Source: Robiginitomaculum sp. (lineage in GTDB: Bacteria; Pseudomonadota; Alphaproteobacteria; Caulobacterales; Maricaulaceae). Taken from it: DNA of 5,279 nt. The DNA is taken from NCBI GenBank assembly GCA_016765255.1, contig JAESQI010000341.1:1-5279 (forward strand). Direction: 5' to 3'. A program made the translations under genes and the position numbers. Every line of letters begins with the position of its first letter. Position 1 is the first letter of the stretch. The notes below the pieces were generated by a model. It was not told where the DNA came from. It was given only the letters and a program-made list of their open reading frames with translations, and ran no database searches. This document shows positions 1 through 5,279 of the stretch, one piece after another.

Positions 1-215
1 CCGCAGCAAATAAAACAGGCCGGCGACGCAGATTAAAAAAAATAGTCAACAAACTGCCTGTCTTTCTGCGCCCGCCACTGCGCCTATTTTATATTTTAAT
101 ATGGAGGCGAGGTTTTTTAGACGGAAAAAGCGGCTTTCTTTATGCGATAATGATGGCGACCTATGAAGCGATGATTGTTTCATTCGTAATATCACATTCA
201 TCAAAGCCTGAATAA
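1..215 (+). CDS. Glycosyltransferase, C-terminal end only (partial, start lies upstream)
   Basis: The frame beginning at base 3 stays open for 70 codons and ends in TAA at 213-215. There is no start near the window edge, so this is the 3' end of a gene entering from the left. The visible tail has a basic stretch (TGRRRRLKK, about residues 5-13 of the fragment), then a hydrophobic, aromatic segment (LPVFLRPPLRLFYILIW), then RRGFLDGKSGFLYA, then ATYEAMIV. The order 'LRP..RF.Y.Y..R.GFLDG..GF.YA......YE' is what I know from the C-termini of family 2 glycosyltransferases of the WaaE/KdtX-like kind and related polysaccharide enzymes, where it forms a membrane-associated tail after the GT-A domain. 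The catalytic domain is outside the window, so donor and acceptor cannot be judged. It probably belongs to the same polysaccharide cluster as the genes that follow. I am fairly sure it is a real gene end, and somewhat less sure of the exact subfamily. Confidence 0.75.
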   Translation, partial: AANKTGRRRRLKKIVNKLPVFLRPPLRLFYILIWRRGFLDGKSGFLYAIMMATYEAMIVSFVISHSSKPE

Positions 216-236
216 TACTTCCAAGTATTTTACTTG
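214..236. repeat. Overlapping inverted repeats just after the glycosyltransferase stop
   Basis: AATACTT (214-220) and AAGTATT (223-229) are perfect inverted copies separated by CC. CAAGTA (222-227) and TACTTG (231-236) are perfect inverted copies separated by TTT. The central AAGTA can therefore pair with the TACTT on either side, giving two mutually exclusive short AT-rich hairpins. The first copy overlaps the TAA stop at 213-215. With no long T run and weak stems, this is a poor rho-independent terminator. It could equally be a protein-binding palindrome or a chance AT-rich repeat. The inverted repeats are directly visible; any function is inference. Confidence 0.5.
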
Positions 237-295
237 ATTATCGACGAGAATTCAGTAAAAAAACCTCAGATCAACACGGCAAAGAGGCATGAAAC
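216..295 (+). other. 80-base intergenic leader of the UDP-xylose synthase gene
   Basis: This is the largest gap in the window and the only place where an internal promoter would fit easily. It contains most of the inverted-repeat block and a weak sigma-70-like pair: TTGATT at 234-239 and TAAAAA at 256-261, spaced 16 bases, each matching the consensus at four of six positions. In an AT-rich region such a match is expected often by chance. No convincing terminator separates the upstream glycosyltransferase from the next gene, so read-through transcription is plausible. Confidence 0.25.
284..287 (+). promoter_or_regulatory. Ribosome binding site of the UDP-xylose synthase gene
   Basis: GAGG lies eight bases before the ATG at 296, which is normal Shine-Dalgarno spacing and fixes the start there. 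The nearer ATG at 289 is only one base after GAGG, is in another frame and stops after four codons, so it is not the main start. Confidence 0.7.
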
Positions 296-1267
296 ATGGC
301 TAGAATATACGACAGTAGAAAACGAGTTTTAATTACGGGCGGAGCCGGGTTTGTTGGCTCGCATTTGGTTGACCGCTTGCTAGAGCAAGGGCATGATGTT
401 TTGTGCGTTGACAATTTATTTACGGGCAGCAAACGCAATATTGACCGGTTTCATAATCATTCTCGGTTTGAATTTATGCGCCACGATATAACCATGCCAC
501 TTTATGTCGAGGTTGACGAAATTTATAATCTCGCCTGCCCTGCCTCCCCAATTCATTACCAACATGACCCTGTGCAGACGACGAAAACATCTGTTCACGG
601 CGCCATCAATATGCTCGGCCTTGCCAAGCGCCTAAAGTGTAAAATCTTTCAGGCCTCAACCAGCGAAGTTTACGGCGACCCAAGTATTCACCCCCAGCCA
701 GAAGACTATTGGGGCAATGTCAATCCTATTGGTATTCGCTCTTGTTATGACGAGGGGAAAAGATGCGCTGAAACGCTCTTCTTTGATTATCACAGACAAC
801 ATGATTTAGAGATTAAGGTTGCGCGTATTTTTAATACCTATGGCCCACGTATGCACCACGCCGATGGGCGGGTCGTTTCAAATTTTATTGTTCAAGCCCT
901 GCAAGGTACAGATATAACTATTTATGGTGACGGCCTGCAAACACGTTCCTTTTGTTATGTTGATGATTTGGTAGACGGCTTCATCCGTTTCATGGATACA
1001 GACGCAAGTGTAACCGGCCCGATAAACCTGGGCAATCCTAGCGAGTTCACCATTAAAGAACTAGCGGAAAAAGTTGTCGCGATGACGGGGTCGAAATCCA
1101 AAATAATCTACCAAGACCTCCCCCAAGATGACCCAAAACAAAGACGCCCTGTGATCTCAAAAGCAAAGGCGGAACTGGATTGGGAACCAAAAATTGACGT
1201 TGATCAAGGTTTGAAATTAACAATCGACTATTTCAAGGATTTGCTCAAAGATATGAACTCTATATAA
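296..1267 (+). CDS. uxs: UDP-glucuronate decarboxylase (UDP-xylose synthase)
   Basis: This is a soluble cytoplasmic extended-SDR enzyme of 323 residues, a normal length for the short bacterial form without a membrane anchor. It converts UDP-glucuronate to UDP-xylose and CO2 through a 4-keto intermediate using bound NAD+. The Rossmann motif GGAGFVGSH is at residues 15-23, with an acidic residue (D39) after the second strand. The family-specific run NLACPASPIHYQ is at 78-89. The catalytic STSEVYGDP region is at 121-129 (E124 matches the family's essential glutamate), YDEGK is at 151-155 (Y151 and K155), and the late QRRPVI motif at 282-287 carries the catalytic arginine. YDEGKR and the CPASP run separate it from 4-epimerases and from dTDP-glucose dehydratases. 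Its substrate would be supplied by the UDP-glucose dehydrogenase encoded at the right end of this window. The ATG at 296 has a well-placed GAGG, and the Rossmann strand starts nine residues later, as expected. The next gene follows after 12 bases, so co-transcription is likely. Confidence 0.94.
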   Translation: MARIYDSRKRVLITGGAGFVGSHLVDRLLEQGHDVLCVDNLFTGSKRNIDRFHNHSRFEFMRHDITMPLYVEVDEIYNLACPASPIHYQHDPVQTTKTSVHGAINMLGLAKRLKCKIFQASTSEVYGDPSIHPQPEDYWGNVNPIGIRSCYDEGKRCAETLFFDYHRQHDLEIKVARIFNTYGPRMHHADGRVVSNFIVQALQGTDITIYGDGLQTRSFCYVDDLVDGFIRFMDTDASVTGPINLGNPSEFTIKELAEKVVAMTGSKSKIIYQDLPQDDPKQRRPVISKAKAELDWEPKIDVDQGLKLTIDYFKDLLKDMNSI

Positions 1268-1270
1268 AAT

Positions 1271-1279
1271 CCCCCTCCT
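1271..1279 (+). promoter_or_regulatory. Pyrimidine tract in place of a Shine-Dalgarno before the glycosyltransferase
   Basis: The 12 bases between the uxs stop and the ATG at 1280 end in CCCCCTCCT, with no purine-rich ribosome binding site in range. CCTCC is the sequence of the 16S rRNA 3' end itself, so it cannot pair with it. An in-frame TAA at 1265-1267 rules out any longer start. The next in-frame ATG (residue 20) would remove the first strand of the GT-A fold. Translation therefore probably depends on ribosomes finishing uxs close by and restarting. That mechanism is inference. Confidence 0.45.
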
Positions 1280-2032
1280 ATGAAAATTTCCGTCATCACT
1301 GCAGTCTATAATCGCCGCGCCACAATCGTGGACGCAATGACAAGCTTGCAAAGCCAAGATTATGATAATTACGAACACATTATAACCGATGGCGGCTCTA
1401 CGGACGGCACACTCGAAGAAATCAACAAACTCTCAGATCACCGGACGAAAATGATATCTGGGCCTGACGAGGGCATTTATGACGCTCTCAATAAAGGCAT
1501 AAAACGTGCCACTGGGGACATTATTGGCCTCATGCATTCTGATGATTTTTTTGCCTCAGATACTGTGTTAAGTAAAATTAGCGATGCGTTTAATCAATCA
1601 TCCATAGACGGGGTTTACGGCGATCTTCAATATGTATCGGCTACCGACCCCACAAATATTATCCGGCATTGGAAATCAGGCGTCTTTTCTCAAAAAAAAC
1701 TTGCCCGAGGATGGATGCCGCCCCACCCAACACTCTATCTGCGCCGTGAAGTGTTCGACAGATTGGGTCTATATGATACGAGCTTTAAAATCGCGGCAGA
1801 TTACGACGCAATGCTACGCTGGCTTGGCGCAGGCAAAATTAAACTTGCCTATATCCCCGAAGTCCTAGTAAAGATGCGTGTCGGCGGTGAAAGCAATAAA
1901 TCCATCAGTAAAATATTACAAAAAAGCCGTGAAGATTACCGTGCCATCAAGAGTAATAATATTGGTGGATACGGTACATTGGCAATAAAAAATTTGAGTA
2001 AGATAAAACAATTTATTGGAAATAATAGGTAA
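1280..2032 (+). CDS. Family 2 glycosyltransferase, WfgS/WcaE-like
   Basis: This is a 250-residue single-domain GT-A glycosyltransferase, expected at the cytoplasmic face of the membrane and transferring one sugar from a nucleotide donor to a lipid-linked repeat unit. The N-terminal nucleotide-binding strand is ISVITAVYNR (3-12), followed by TDGGSTDGT at 36-44. The region GPDEGIYDALNKGI (61-74) is typical of the WfgS-like subgroup. The DXD-type metal site appears as HSDD at 86-89. HPTLYLRREVFDRLGLYD (149-166) and AADYD at 172-176 supply the acceptor side and likely catalytic base (D174 or D176), and MRVGGESN follows at 199-206. The C-terminus is basic, ending in KIKQFIGNNR, and there is no clear transmembrane helix. 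It lies 12 bases after uxs and 6 bases before gmd, so its donor could be UDP-xylose, UDP-glucuronate or GDP-fucose. The sequence does not decide this. Family assignment is firm; donor and linkage are unknown. Confidence 0.9.
   Translation: MKISVITAVYNRRATIVDAMTSLQSQDYDNYEHIITDGGSTDGTLEEINKLSDHRTKMISGPDEGIYDALNKGIKRATGDIIGLMHSDDFFASDTVLSKISDAFNQSSIDGVYGDLQYVSATDPTNIIRHWKSGVFSQKKLARGWMPPHPTLYLRREVFDRLGLYDTSFKIAADYDAMLRWLGAGKIKLAYIPEVLVKMRVGGESNKSISKILQKSREDYRAIKSNNIGGYGTLAIKNLSKIKQFIGNNR
2027..2029 (+). promoter_or_regulatory. Weak ribosome binding site of gmd
   Basis: AGG lies nine bases before the gmd ATG at 2039 and sits inside the last codons of the preceding glycosyltransferase. It is a minimal Shine-Dalgarno match. 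With only six bases between the genes, translational coupling probably helps. Confidence 0.4.
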
Positions 2033-2038
2033 AATTAA

Positions 2039-3160
2039 ATGACTAAAACGGCACTCATTACTGGTATAACAGGGCAAGACGGTTCTTATCTTGCTGAATT
2101 TTTGTTGGAAAAAGGCTATGAGGTTCACGGTATTAAACGCCGTGCTTCGTCTTTTAACACCCAGCGTATCGACCACATTTACCAAGATCCACATGTCCCA
2201 AACCCTAGGCTTAAACTCCATTACGGTGATTTGACCGATAGCTCAAACCTAACCAGAATCATACAAGAAACACAACCAGACGAAATATATAATCTCGGAG
2301 CGCAAAGCCATGTTGCCGTCAGTTTTGAAGCTCCTGAATATACAGCTGATGTTGACGGTATGGGCACATTGCGCATACTAGAAGCTGTGCGCTTGTTAGG
2401 GCTAGAAAAAAAGACTCGGTTTTACCAAGCCTCTACGTCCGAACTTTATGGTCTTGTTCAAGAGACACCACAAAAAGAAACAACACCATTTTATCCGCGT
2501 AGTCCTTATGCAGTCGCAAAACTTTATTCTTATTGGATCACAGTCAATTACCGCGAGGCTTACGGCATGTATGCCTGTAACGGTATTTTATTTAATCACG
2601 AGAGTCCCCGAAGAGGCGAGACATTTGTAACTCGGAAAATCACAAGAGGGCTTGCAAATATTGCCCAAGGTTTGGAAAACTGTTTGTTCATGGGCAATAT
2701 TGATGCCCTGCGAGATTGGGGCCATGCGAAAGATTATGTCCGTATGCAATGGATGATGTTGCAACAAGACGAAGCCGATGATTTTGTTATCGCCACGGGT
2801 AAACAATATTCTGTTCGAGAATTTATTTTGTGGTCGGCCCAAGAACTTGGAATTACGTTACGCTTTGAAGGGCAAGGTTTGAAAGAAAAAGCCATTGTCG
2901 CAGCTGTAACCGGCGATAACGCACCTGCTCTAAATGTTGGCGATGTAGTCATGCAGATTGATCCGCGTTATTTCCGCCCCGCAGAAGTAGAAACACTATT
3001 GGGTGACCCAACAAAGGCCAAAGAAATTCTTGGCTGGGTACCCGAAATTAGCGCGCAAGAAATGTGCTCCGAAATGGTCAGAGCAGACCTTAAAACAGCC
3101 AAAACACATGCTCTACTTAAGCAACACGGCATGGATGTGCCCGTCTCTGTGGAAAATTAG
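2039..3160 (+). CDS. gmd: GDP-mannose 4,6-dehydratase
   Basis: This cytoplasmic extended-SDR enzyme converts GDP-D-mannose to GDP-4-keto-6-deoxy-D-mannose, the first step to GDP-L-fucose. At 373 residues it has the length I recall for E. coli Gmd, and it reads almost colinearly with it. The Rossmann motif TGITGQDGSYLAE is at 8-20, followed by the NADP-type GIKRRASSFNT (31-41). HYGDLTD is at 61-67 and NLGAQSHVAVSFE at 85-97. The catalytic set is T133 and E135 in ASTSELYG with Y157 and K161 in SPYAVAK. NHESPRRGETFVTRK runs from about residue 187, DWGHAKDYV lies downstream, and DPRYFRPAEV with LLGDPTKA follows near the C-terminus. All catalytic residues are present. It starts six bases after the glycosyltransferase and shares one base with the next gene, which encodes the enzyme that uses its product, so the two proteins are almost certainly co-produced. 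Its stop TAG is followed at once by an in-frame TGA. Confidence 0.97.
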   Translation: MTKTALITGITGQDGSYLAEFLLEKGYEVHGIKRRASSFNTQRIDHIYQDPHVPNPRLKLHYGDLTDSSNLTRIIQETQPDEIYNLGAQSHVAVSFEAPEYTADVDGMGTLRILEAVRLLGLEKKTRFYQASTSELYGLVQETPQKETTPFYPRSPYAVAKLYSYWITVNYREAYGMYACNGILFNHESPRRGETFVTRKITRGLANIAQGLENCLFMGNIDALRDWGHAKDYVRMQWMMLQQDEADDFVIATGKQYSVREFILWSAQELGITLRFEGQGLKEKAIVAAVTGDNAPALNVGDVVMQIDPRYFRPAEVETLLGDPTKAKEILGWVPEISAQEMCSEMVRADLKTAKTHALLKQHGMDVPVSVEN

Positions 3161-3163
3161 TGA
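3151..3163 (+). promoter_or_regulatory. gmd-fcl junction: one-base overlap, GTG start, tandem stops
   Basis: The gmd stop TAG (3158-3160) shares its G with the GTG start of fcl (3160-3162), and the next gmd-frame codon is TGA (3161-3163). A modest GGA at 3151-3153 lies six bases before the GTG. No other in-frame start precedes the NADP-binding motif, since the first ATG is residue 15, inside GHRGMVG. GTG is therefore the only reasonable start, and translation is probably coupled to termination of gmd. Confidence 0.7.
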
Positions 3164-4134
3164 GACAAAACCATAAATATTATGTAGCTGGACATCGGGG
3201 CATGGTTGGCACGGCAATTCTTCGTCAATTAGAGGCACAAGGCATAGCGCGTGACGCCGTTCTCACACGCACCCATACCGAGCTGGACTTAACGCAGCAA
3301 GACGCTGTGCGTAGCTTTATGCAAGTAGAAAAACCTGATACCGTTATTCTTGCTGCTGCCAAGGTTGGTGGCATACACGCCAATAACGTTTACCCCGCCG
3401 AGTTCATCTATGCCAATTTAATGATGGAGTGCAATATTATCCATCAAGCCTTTGCCGCAGGTGTAAAGCGTCTACTATTTTTAGGCAGTTCGTGCATTTA
3501 CCCGAAACATGCAGGCCAACCCATGCGTGAAGACGCACTTCTGACGGGCCCCCTAGAAGCAACCAATGAACCTTATGCCATAGCAAAAATTGCAGGCATA
3601 AAATTGTGTGAAAGTTACAACAGACAATACGGTGTCGATTTTCGTTCCGTCATGCCAAGTAATCTTTACGGCCCAAATGACAGTTTTCACCCAGAAAACA
3701 GTCATGTCCTCCCTGCTCTTATTCGCCGCTTTCACGAAGCCGTACAAAATAGCGCACCAGAAGTTATCATATGGGGTAGCGGAAAACCAAAACGCGAATT
3801 TTTACACGTTGACGACATGGCTGAAGCGTCCGTATTTGTGCTAAATTTAGAGAAAGATGTCTATAACGCCAATACGCAAGCCATGTTGTCGCATATAAAT
3901 GTTGGCACAGGTGTCGACGTCACGATTGCTGAGCTTGCTCATATTATTGCTGACGTCACAGGGTTTAAAGGACAGATTAGTTTTGATACTTCCAAACCAG
4001 ATGGCACACTGCGAAAATTAATGGACGTGACGCGACTTAATAATATGGGCTGGACTGCAAAAATCACTTTAAAAACCGGTATAAAGACTACATATGATTG
4101 GTATATTAAGCACCAAAATTCTTTACGAACATAA
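3160..4134 (+). CDS. fcl: GDP-L-fucose synthase (GDP-4-keto-6-deoxymannose 3,5-epimerase/4-reductase)
   Basis: Also named wcaG, this 324-residue extended-SDR enzyme epimerises GDP-4-keto-6-deoxymannose at C3 and C5 and then reduces C4 with NADPH to give GDP-L-fucose. E. coli Fcl is 321 residues as I recall it. The coenzyme motif AGHRGMVG is at 10-17 and AAAKVGGIHANN at 65-76. The active-site run GSSCIYPK (109-116) holds S110 and C112. NEPYAIAKIAGIKLCE (136-151) holds Y139 and K143. NSHVLPALIRRFH (180-192) holds H182, the other residue linked to epimerisation. WGSGKPKREFLHVDDMAEAS and MLSHINVGTGVD follow in the expected order. The usual PDGTPRK motif reads PDGTLRK here (L284 in place of the proline), a small deviation at a well-conserved site; everything essential is intact. 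The start is GTG, overlapping gmd by one base. A 32-base gap separates it from the UDP-glucose dehydrogenase gene. Confidence 0.96.
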   Translation: MRQNHKYYVAGHRGMVGTAILRQLEAQGIARDAVLTRTHTELDLTQQDAVRSFMQVEKPDTVILAAAKVGGIHANNVYPAEFIYANLMMECNIIHQAFAAGVKRLLFLGSSCIYPKHAGQPMREDALLTGPLEATNEPYAIAKIAGIKLCESYNRQYGVDFRSVMPSNLYGPNDSFHPENSHVLPALIRRFHEAVQNSAPEVIIWGSGKPKREFLHVDDMAEASVFVLNLEKDVYNANTQAMLSHINVGTGVDVTIAELAHIIADVTGFKGQISFDTSKPDGTLRKLMDVTRLNNMGWTAKITLKTGIKTTYDWYIKHQNSLRT

Positions 4135-4155
4135 GCTGATTATTTCTACTTTTAC

Positions 4156-4159
4156 AAGG
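4156..4159 (+). promoter_or_regulatory. Ribosome binding site of the UDP-glucose dehydrogenase gene
   Basis: AAGG lies seven bases before the ATG at 4167, normal spacing, and supports that start. The 32-base gap after fcl (4135-4166) shows no hairpin followed by T residues, so transcription probably continues from fcl. Confidence 0.6.
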
Positions 4160-4166
4160 CACAGCA

Positions 4167-5279
4167 ATGAATATTACGATGATTGGTACAGGATATGTTG
4201 GACTTGTTTCAGGTGTCTGTTTTTCAGATTTCGGACATCAAGTAACATGTGTTGACAAAGACGGTAGCAAAATCACCAAGCTGAATAACGGCCAAGTCCC
4301 AATCTATGAGCCAGGACTAGAGGCCGTAATGGCCCGTAATGTTGAGGCAGGACGCCTAACTTTTACCGAAGATTTAATTACGGCTGTCGCAGATGCCGAC
4401 GCTGTGTTTATTGCCGTTGGCACACCAACTCGCAGAAGGTCAGGTCATGCAGACCTAACTTACGTTATGGCGGCAGCTAAAGAAATAGCGCATTCATTAA
4501 ACGGTTATACGGTTATTGTTACAAAATCCACCGTGCCTGTAGGAACGAACCGCGAAGTAGCAAAGGTCATTAAAGCAGCAAATCCTGAGGCTAATTTTGA
4601 CGTTGCATCCAACCCTGAATTCCTCCGAGAGGGAGCGGCCATTGATGATTTCATGCATCCTGACCGCGTGGTTGTCGGTATCGAAACAGAGCGCGCAAAG
4701 AATGTCATGGGCGATATCTACAAGCCTTTATTCTTGCGTGATTTTCCAATTGTTTATACTGATTTAGAATCAGCGGAAATGATTAAATATGCTGCCAATG
4801 CTTTCCTCGCTACAAAAATAAGCTTCATTAATGAGATCGCTGCCTTGTGCGAAAAAGTTGGCGCAGATGTCAAGTCAGTCTCCAAAGGCATGGGATTGGA
4901 CAAACGCATTGGTAATAAGTTCTTACACGCTGGGCCAGGTTATGGTGGCTCTTGCTTTCCAAAGGACACACTGGCCCTCACGAAGATCGGCCAAAAACAT
5001 GGTGTCCCACAAAATATAGTCGAGACAGTCATTGCCGTTAATGACGTGGTGAAAGACCGCATGGTTGATAAAATTGTGGATATTTGCGGCGGCTCTGTGC
5101 GGGGTAAAATCATTTCTGTTCTTGGCGTCACCTTTAAGCCCAATACAGATGATATGCGCGACGCGCCCTCTCTCACCATCATCCCTGCCCTAAAAGATAA
5201 GGGGGCAAAAATACGTATTGTCGACCCACACGGCCAACATGAAGGTGAAGCCTTATTGCCAAACACACAATGGGTAGAC
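4167..5279 (+). CDS. ugd: UDP-glucose 6-dehydrogenase (partial, 3' end beyond the window)
   Basis: This cytoplasmic NAD+-dependent enzyme oxidises UDP-glucose to UDP-glucuronate in two steps. The frame from ATG 4167 runs without a stop through 371 codons to the last base. Bacterial family members are usually around 430-450 residues, so roughly the last 60-80 residues are missing. The N-terminal Rossmann motif IGTGYVGLVSG is at 6-16, with D30 ending the second strand. YEPGL is at 47-51 and VGTPTRR at 84-90, followed by GHADL (93-97). TKSTVPVGT is at 119-127, NPEFLREG at 149-156, and IKYAANAFLATKISF (206-220) holds K207 and N211. GPGYGGSCFPKD (256-267) contains the catalytic C263. FKPNTDDMRDAPS (323-335) opens the C-terminal UDP-binding domain. 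All visible catalytic residues are intact. Its product feeds the UDP-xylose synthase at the left of the window and may also serve directly as a glucuronic acid donor. The start has an AAGG at good spacing, and the Rossmann strand begins at once. Confidence 0.96.
   Translation, partial: MNITMIGTGYVGLVSGVCFSDFGHQVTCVDKDGSKITKLNNGQVPIYEPGLEAVMARNVEAGRLTFTEDLITAVADADAVFIAVGTPTRRRSGHADLTYVMAAAKEIAHSLNGYTVIVTKSTVPVGTNREVAKVIKAANPEANFDVASNPEFLREGAAIDDFMHPDRVVVGIETERAKNVMGDIYKPLFLRDFPIVYTDLESAEMIKYAANAFLATKISFINEIAALCEKVGADVKSVSKGMGLDKRIGNKFLHAGPGYGGSCFPKDTLALTKIGQKHGVPQNIVETVIAVNDVVKDRMVDKIVDICGGSVRGKIISVLGVTFKPNTDDMRDAPSLTIIPALKDKGAKIRIVDPHGQHEGEALLPNTQWVD

Noticed and set aside
1..36. Alternative frame 1 tail ending in TAA at 34-36 as the end of an upstream gene
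   Set aside because: It gives only 11 codons with no recognisable motif, whereas the frame from base 3 carries a glycosyltransferase C-terminal signature to 215.
85..104. AT-rich stretch with TATATT and TTTAAT that resembles a -10 promoter element
   Set aside because: It has no matching -35 element, lies inside the coding tail of the upstream glycosyltransferase, and encodes its aromatic segment.
126..140. AAAGC-G-GCTTT inverted repeat as a terminator
   Set aside because: The central spacer is a single base, so only a very short stem could form. It lies within coding sequence and has no proper T run.
1916..2221. Minus-strand open frame of 101 codons across the glycosyltransferase-gmd junction
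   Set aside because: It spans two clearly coding regions on the other strand and has no domain or promoter support. It looks like a chance shadow.
3916..3960. Repeated GACGTCAC element in fcl
   Set aside because: The two copies encode similar peptide bits (VDVT and ADVT) within conserved protein sequence, with no sign of a functional DNA site.
4437..4456. AGGTC...GACCT inverted repeat
   Set aside because: It is a short stem inside ugd and encodes conserved residues (SGHADL). Chance is the simplest explanation.
4940..5266. Open frame of 108 codons on the minus strand
   Set aside because: It lies wholly opposite the well-supported ugd reading frame with its catalytic motif. Its translation shows no recognisable domain, and it has no support as a separate gene.

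Overview
The window is a stretch of a surface-polysaccharide biosynthesis cluster from a Gram-negative bacterium. All genes lie on the + strand and are packed tightly. By eye the base composition is moderately AT-rich. The UDP-glucose dehydrogenase has the alphaproteobacterial style of motif (GTPTRR...GHADL, then DKRIGNKFLHAGPGYGGSCFPKD). In contrast, the gmd-fcl pair reads very like the enterobacterial (colanic-acid type) proteins. I lean towards an alphaproteobacterium of modest GC content. That is an inference from protein flavour, and no rRNA or other phylogenetic marker is present.

Layout: (1) bases 1-215 hold the 3' end of an upstream glycosyltransferase gene, recognisable by its C-terminal RRGFLDGKSGFLYA motif. 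(2) Bases 216-295 are an 80-base gap with a set of overlapping inverted repeats right after that stop codon. (3) 296-1267 encodes UDP-glucuronate decarboxylase (UDP-xylose synthase). (4) 1280-2032 encodes a family 2 glycosyltransferase whose start has no Shine-Dalgarno sequence. (5) 2039-3160 encodes GDP-mannose 4,6-dehydratase. (6) 3160-4134 encodes GDP-L-fucose synthase, with a GTG start overlapping the gmd stop by one base. (7) 4167 to the window end encodes UDP-glucose 6-dehydrogenase, complete at its N-terminus and cut off by the window end.

How the genes work together: two sugar-nucleotide pathways are interleaved. Ugd oxidises UDP-glucose to UDP-glucuronate, and Uxs decarboxylates that to UDP-xylose. 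Gmd and Fcl convert GDP-mannose to GDP-L-fucose. The two glycosyltransferases (one partial) would use such donors to build a repeat unit. The predicted product is therefore an exopolysaccharide, capsule or O-antigen containing fucose plus xylose and/or glucuronic acid. No polymerase, flippase, export or chain-length gene is visible here, so the type of polymer cannot be decided.

I found no RNA genes, insertion sequences, CRISPR arrays or attachment sites, and nothing that needs a new class of system. The most interesting points are the dual-pathway arrangement, the unusual translation starts, the overlapping inverted repeats, and the possibility that the gmd-fcl block has a different origin from its neighbours.
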